This document shows positions 32,648 to 36,193 of a stretch of 36,193 bases of DNA, piece after piece. Position numbers and translations under genes: made by a program. The stretch is taken from NCBI GenBank assembly GCA_964486145.1, contig CAZAMT010000009.1, forward strand, positions 1 to 36,193. Direction: 5' to 3'. Within the stretch, counting starts at the first letter, position 1. Each line of letters starts with the position of its first letter. Origin of the DNA: CAZAMT01 sp964486145. GTDB lineage: Bacteria; Bacteroidota; Bacteroidia; Bacteroidales; JAAAOM01. Below the pieces are notes generated by a model. That model saw nothing but the letters and a program-made list of their open reading frames with translations, was not told the DNA's origin and searched no databases.

Positions 32648-35600
32648 ATGAGAATAATTTTAACCATTTTCAGCTTATTTCTGCTTTCAATACAGTCAAA
32701 TGCACAAATCAACGCTAAACTAATGCGTTTTGCAGATATTTCAGATACCCACATTACATTTGTTTATGGCGGTGATATCTGGGTTGTGGATAAAACTGGT
32801 GGCCAGGCAGTGCAGCTTACCGAGTCACCGGGCGAGGAATCCTATCCCAGGTTTTCGCCGGATGGTTCCGAAATAGCATATACAGCCAGCTACAACGGCA
32901 ACGAGGATATTTACGTGATTGAAACTCTGGGAGGTTTGCCACAAAGAATAACCTATGCTTCATTTGACGACAGAATGGTTGACTGGCATCCGAATGGCGA
33001 TAAAATTCTTTTTGCATCGCGACGTGAAGCAGGTGTTCCAAGGGTAAACCAGTTTTTTATGGTAAATAAAACCGGAGGTATGCCCGAAAAGCTTATCATA
33101 CCGTATGGCGAACTTGCTTCATTCTCTGCTGATGGAAATCATTTAGCTTATATTACAAAAATAACTGAAAATTATCCTTTCAAACGTTACAGGGGTGGAT
33201 TAACATCCGATGTCATTCTCTTCGACCTAAATACAAATAATGCTCAAAAAATTACCGATAGCCCAGCCAACGATGGGCAACCAGCCTGGCTGGACAATAA
33301 AATATATTACCTGTCGGACAAAGGTAAAAACATGCGATTGAACATTTGGTCATATAATATAGATACAAAACAAACCAAACAAATAACATTTTTTAATGAC
33401 TTCGATATCAGTTACCTGTCATCGGGTTCGGGTAACCTGGTTTTTGAAATCGGAGGAAACCTGTATACCATGACCACGAGCACGGAGAAATACCAAAAAG
33501 TAGATATTCATGTAGTGAGTGATCTTTCTGTTGAAATGCCAAAACGCGAAAATGTTAGCAAAAAAATAAATAATTTCACTGCATCACCCAAAGGTAAACG
33601 GCTCGTATTTGAAGCCCGGGGCGAACTGTTCAATGTACCGAAAAAAGATGGTTATGTGCTGAATATGACAAAATCCAGCGGCGCTTTTGATCAAAATCCG
33701 GCCTGGTCTCCCGATGGAAAATCCATTGCCTACTGGAGTGATGAATCGGGTGAATATGAGATTTACCTGAAGGATGCTGCTATGAACAAACCTGCCCGAA
33801 AACTTACAAACCGTAACCAGGGATTCGGGTATAACTTGTTTTGGTCGCCAAACAGCAAAAAAATTGCTTTTGTTGATGAAAAAAACAACATTAACATCCT
33901 CGATATTGAATCACAGGAAATTACCATTGCTGATAATTACACCTGGAACATAGGACACGGAAGCCGTTATTCATATCCGATGAACTGGTCACCTGATTCA
34001 AAATGGATTACCTACACCGTTGGTCAGGATAATGCCAACGATGCCATATCAATGTACAATATTGACGAAAAGAAAGCTTACAAAGTTACCAGCGGATATT
34101 ATTCAGATTTCAGTCCGGTTTTCAGTAAAGATGGTAAGTATTTGTTCCTGCTTACCGACCGGAAATTTGATGCTGTGTACAGTGGTTTAGGTGATGCTAC
34201 CTGGATTTATCCCAACAATACGCGGTTAGCAGCCATCAGTCTGCAAAAAGATGCGCCGGATCCTTTAAAGCCCAGGAATGATGAACTGGAAGATGAGGCA
34301 AAAAAGGATGAATCAGATAAGGAAGACAATAAAGATAAAAAAGCCAAAAAGGACGAAGGGGATAAAAAAGACAATGTTGCGGATGTAAAAATAGATTGGG
34401 ATGGCCTTGAATCCCGTTTGGTTGTTTTACCGCCAAAGGCCGGTAATTTAGGTAGTTTAATGGCTTTTGAGGATAAGGTTCTATACATCAGGGCTCCTCT
34501 TGCCGGCGATTCTGATGATAAACCATCCCTTATGATGTACGACATCAAAAAACGTGAAGAAAAGAAAATCATTGACAATATAGAAAGCGTTAAGCCAACT
34601 GCAGATGAAAAAATGCTCGTTGTAAAATCATCCGGCAAGTACGGAATTATTAAGCCTGATCCTGACCAAAAAATTGAAGATGCCATACCAACTGACGGAC
34701 TGGTTATGCAGTTGAACCCGAAAGAGGAATGGCGACAACTGTTTCATGATACCTGGCGCAGACACCGCGATTTCTTTTATGACGATGAAATGCAACAGGT
34801 TGACTGGGATACATTAAAACAGCGTTATGGCGTCCTCATTGAAGATGCCCGTACGAGGTGGGATGTGAGCAATATCCAGTCGAATATGAGCGCGGAGTTA
34901 AGCGCCGGGCATACATATACGTTTGGTGGAGATGTAGAAAGTGTAAAACGTGTCCAAACAGGCTATTTGGGTGTTGACTTTGAACTCGTGAAAAACAAGG
35001 TCCGGATTAAAAAAATAATTATACCTGCCGTTTGGGATACCGATGTGCGTTCACCGTTTGACAAACCCGGAGCAAATGTCAACGTTGGAGATTATATTCT
35101 TGCCGTAAATGGAGTAGCACTGGATCCTGAAAAAGATCCTTATGCTGGATTTGAAGGCCTTTCAGGAAAAACAGTATCCTTAACCATCAGCAGTACCGGC
35201 GCCAAAGATGTTGCCCGCAACCATGTAGTAAAATTGCTATCACAGGGTGAGGAACAGAAACTAAGATACCTGGCCTGGATGGAGCAAAACCGTAAATTGA
35301 TCGACAGCCTTTCCGACGGGAAGCTTGGATATGTCTATATGTCAAATACCAGCTCACAGGGACAAAGAGAACTTGTGCGCATGTTCTATGGTCAACTTGA
35401 TAAAAAAGGCTTTGTTATTGACGAACGCTGGAATGGCGGAGGCCAGCTTGCCGACCGTTTCATGGAATTACTGAAACGACCGGTTGTTTATAATCTCTAC
35501 TGGCGTCATGGCCGACACCATACATGGCCGATCAAAACAAACACCGGCCCCATGGCGATGTTAATCAACGGATGGGCCGGATCGGGAGGTGATGGTTTTC

Positions 35601-35941
35601 CATGGGCGTTTCAGGAGCTTGAAGCAGGTCCCATCATTGGAGAGCGTACCGTAGGTATTTTGGTTGGTCCGGCCACCCGTCACTCATTGATCGATGGTGG
35701 AGGAATAACCGTTCCCGGAGCCCGGTTGTATGACAATGACGGACACTGGTTCTGGGAAGGTGAAGGCGTTAAACCCGATATTCCGGTGTGGGATGACCCG
35801 AACATACTTGTGCAGGGACGTGATCCCCAAATGGAAAAAGCAGTGGATGAAGTTATGAAGCTATTGGAGAAGAATCCACCTAAGGTTACTCCTCCACCTG
35901 CGATGGAAGACAGAACTGCCAAAGGGTTAAAAGAAGAATAA
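32648..35941 (+). CDS. Tricorn-like S41 family protease with N-terminal beta-propeller
   Basis: This 1097-residue secreted protease has a signal peptide ending near SNAQ. Residues about 25-540 hold PD40/TolB-like propeller blades (YPRFSPDGSEIAY, VDWHPNGDKILFASRR, NPAWSPDGKSIAYWSD, FSPVFSKDGKYLFLLTD). A strongly charged Lys/Asp/Glu linker spans about 545-580. The tricorn core C1 domain follows (QLFHDTWRRHRDFFYD), then a PDZ domain (YLGVDFELVKNKVRIKKII). The S41 catalytic core has His755 in SAGHTY, nucleophile Ser979 in AGSGGDGFPW, and Glu1037 or Glu1039 in WEGEGVKPDIPVW. It probably degrades oligopeptides in the periplasm. The gene is monocistronic, ending about 90 bases before a tRNA on the opposite strand. 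Confidence 0.92.
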   Translation: MRIILTIFSLFLLSIQSNAQINAKLMRFADISDTHITFVYGGDIWVVDKTGGQAVQLTESPGEESYPRFSPDGSEIAYTASYNGNEDIYVIETLGGLPQRITYASFDDRMVDWHPNGDKILFASRREAGVPRVNQFFMVNKTGGMPEKLIIPYGELASFSADGNHLAYITKITENYPFKRYRGGLTSDVILFDLNTNNAQKITDSPANDGQPAWLDNKIYYLSDKGKNMRLNIWSYNIDTKQTKQITFFNDFDISYLSSGSGNLVFEIGGNLYTMTTSTEKYQKVDIHVVSDLSVEMPKRENVSKKINNFTASPKGKRLVFEARGELFNVPKKDGYVLNMTKSSGAFDQNPAWSPDGKSIAYWSDESGEYEIYLKDAAMNKPARKLTNRNQGFGYNLFWSPNSKKIAFVDEKNNINILDIESQEITIADNYTWNIGHGSRYSYPMNWSPDSKWITYTVGQDNANDAISMYNIDEKKAYKVTSGYYSDFSPVFSKDGKYLFLLTDRKFDAVYSGLGDATWIYPNNTRLAAISLQKDAPDPLKPRNDELEDEAKKDESDKEDNKDKKAKKDEGDKKDNVADVKIDWDGLESRLVVLPPKAGNLGSLMAFEDKVLYIRAPLAGDSDDKPSLMMYDIKKREEKKIIDNIESVKPTADEKMLVVKSSGKYGIIKPDPDQKIEDAIPTDGLVMQLNPKEEWRQLFHDTWRRHRDFFYDDEMQQVDWDTLKQRYGVLIEDARTRWDVSNIQSNMSAELSAGHTYTFGGDVESVKRVQTGYLGVDFELVKNKVRIKKIIIPAVWDTDVRSPFDKPGANVNVGDYILAVNGVALDPEKDPYAGFEGLSGKTVSLTISSTGAKDVARNHVVKLLSQGEEQKLRYLAWMEQNRKLIDSLSDGKLGYVYMSNTSSQGQRELVRMFYGQLDKKGFVIDERWNGGGQLADRFMELLKRPVVYNLYWRHGRHHTWPIKTNTGPMAMLINGWAGSGGDGFPWAFQELEAGPIIGERTVGILVGPATRHSLIDGGGITVPGARLYDNDGHWFWEGEGVKPDIPVWDDPNILVQGRDPQMEKAVDEVMKLLEKNPPKVTPPPAMEDRTAKGLKEE

Positions 35942-35999
35942 GAATATTTACTCTACTAGTTTACCATATTTTGTTGCATGAACAACTGCATTAAACGAA

Positions 36000-36025
36000 A
36001 AATGCCTGCGTTGACGCAAGCATTT
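36000..36025 (-). terminator. Intrinsic terminator of tRNA-Ser
   Basis: AAATGC-C-TGCG, loop TTGA, CGCA-A-GCATTT forms a ten-pair stem with one internal mismatch. Read on the minus strand it starts 4 bases after the tRNA 3' end and is followed by TTCGTTT, giving a T-rich tail. It could also help end transcripts of the protease gene from the other side. Confidence 0.6.
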
Positions 36026-36028
36026 CTG

Positions 36029-36115
36029 CGGTGAGAGGGGGATTCGAACCCCCGGTACCCTTGCGAGTACGGCAGTTTAGCAAACTGCTGGTTTAAGCCA
36101 CTCACCCATCTCACC
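36029..36115 (-). tRNA. tRNA-Ser(GCU)
   Basis: The 87-base gene folds as a class II tRNA. The acceptor stem is GGTGAGA with TCTCACC, seven pairs, and the discriminator is G. The D arm starts GGTGAGTGGCTTAAACC. The anticodon stem GCAGT/ACTGC encloses loop TTGCTAA with anticodon GCT. A long variable arm (GTAC...GTAC) is the serine hallmark, and the T arm is GGGGG-TTCGAAT-CCCCC. CCA is not encoded (CAG follows the discriminator). It reads serine codons AGU and AGC. Confidence 0.95.
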
Positions 36116-36192
36116 TAATATTTTTGTCGGGCAGTTTAGCATTCGCTTGCAGCGGAATAAGCCACTCACCCATCTCACCTTATATTTTTGTC
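36094..36192. repeat. 35-base direct repeat covering the tRNA-Ser 5' end and its leader
   Basis: Positions 36094-36128 and 36158-36192 match at 34 of 35 bases, offset by 64. Each contains the 5' acceptor strand, D arm and the AT-rich leader. A further 12-base match, GGCAGTTTAGCA (36071-36082 and 36130-36141), covers the anticodon loop and 3' anticodon stem. The window ends at the edge of the second copy, so more units may follow. Confidence 0.9.
36129..36179 (-). pseudogene. Truncated tRNA-Ser relic
   Basis: Read on the minus strand, this starts with the same 22 bases as the intact tRNA-Ser (acceptor strand, D arm). It then has TTCCGCTGCAAGCGAA in place of the 11 bases that form the 5' anticodon stem, then TGCTAAACTGCC, and stops. 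The variable arm, T arm and 3' acceptor strand are missing, so it cannot fold as a tRNA. The substituted stretch is itself nearly palindromic. Confidence 0.8.
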
Positions 36193-36193
36193 A

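Noticed and set aside
34207..34686. A 159-residue minus-strand frame rich in Ser, Phe and Leu
   Set aside because: It is the antisense of the Lys/Asp/Glu-rich linker of the protease gene. Its serine-rich composition is what the complement of such a linker produces.

Overview
The window looks like chromosomal DNA of a Bacteroidota species, most plausibly a marine or anaerobic member of the Bacteroidales/Marinilabiliales. The signs are moderately AT-rich DNA, many secreted proteins with Bacteroidota-style signal peptides and terminal-Phe beta-barrels, a lipidated TamA homologue (TamL), a CarboxypepD_reg/OMP_b-brl_3 outer-membrane protein, and TAnnTTTG-type -7 promoter elements instead of Shine-Dalgarno-led genes. 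No prophage, insertion sequence or CRISPR array is visible.

Layout. 0.1-3.2 kb (minus): an outer-membrane barrel protein, the GTPase MeaB, and a double DUF1573 secreted protein. 3.4-6.7 kb (plus): a 1102-aa protein joining a degenerate peptidase-MA-like domain, a TolB-like propeller and a BamA-like barrel. 6.8-10.4 kb (minus): a more AT-rich block of poorly known genes (a lipoprotein, an orphan CBS-histidine kinase with a small partner, two coupled lipoproteins), which reads as an accessory island. 10.5-14.2 kb (plus): DUF6263 protein, TonB-receptor-like barrel and half-size TSUP transporter, apparently one operon. 14.4-15.4 kb (minus): BON-domain protein and a lipidated EF-hand protein. 15.8-23.1 kb (minus): tamB-tamL with overlapping ends. 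23.2-24.4 kb (minus): a 74-aa protein, a holin-like (DUF1469) membrane protein and a YtxH protein. 24.7-28.3 kb: AI-2E family permease, FNT-family channel and succinate-semialdehyde dehydrogenase. 28.5-32.5 kb: two RlmD-type 23S rRNA m5U methyltransferases flanking a YdjM-like membrane hydrolase. 32.6-35.9 kb: a tricorn-like S41 protease. 36.0-36.2 kb: tRNA-Ser(GCU) on the minus strand, preceded by a broken partial copy of itself.

The dominant theme is the cell envelope: outer-membrane biogenesis (TamB/TamL, barrels), periplasmic quality control (tricorn-like protease, DUF1573, BON, EF-hand) and membrane stress proteins (YtxH, DUF1469, permeases). Housekeeping functions are rRNA methylation, MeaB and the aldehyde dehydrogenase. 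I did not find a clear-cut new defence or mobile system. The most unusual items are the tRNA-Ser partial duplication, the pseudo-peptidase/propeller/barrel fusion, the island with possible boundary motifs, and the rlmD pair.
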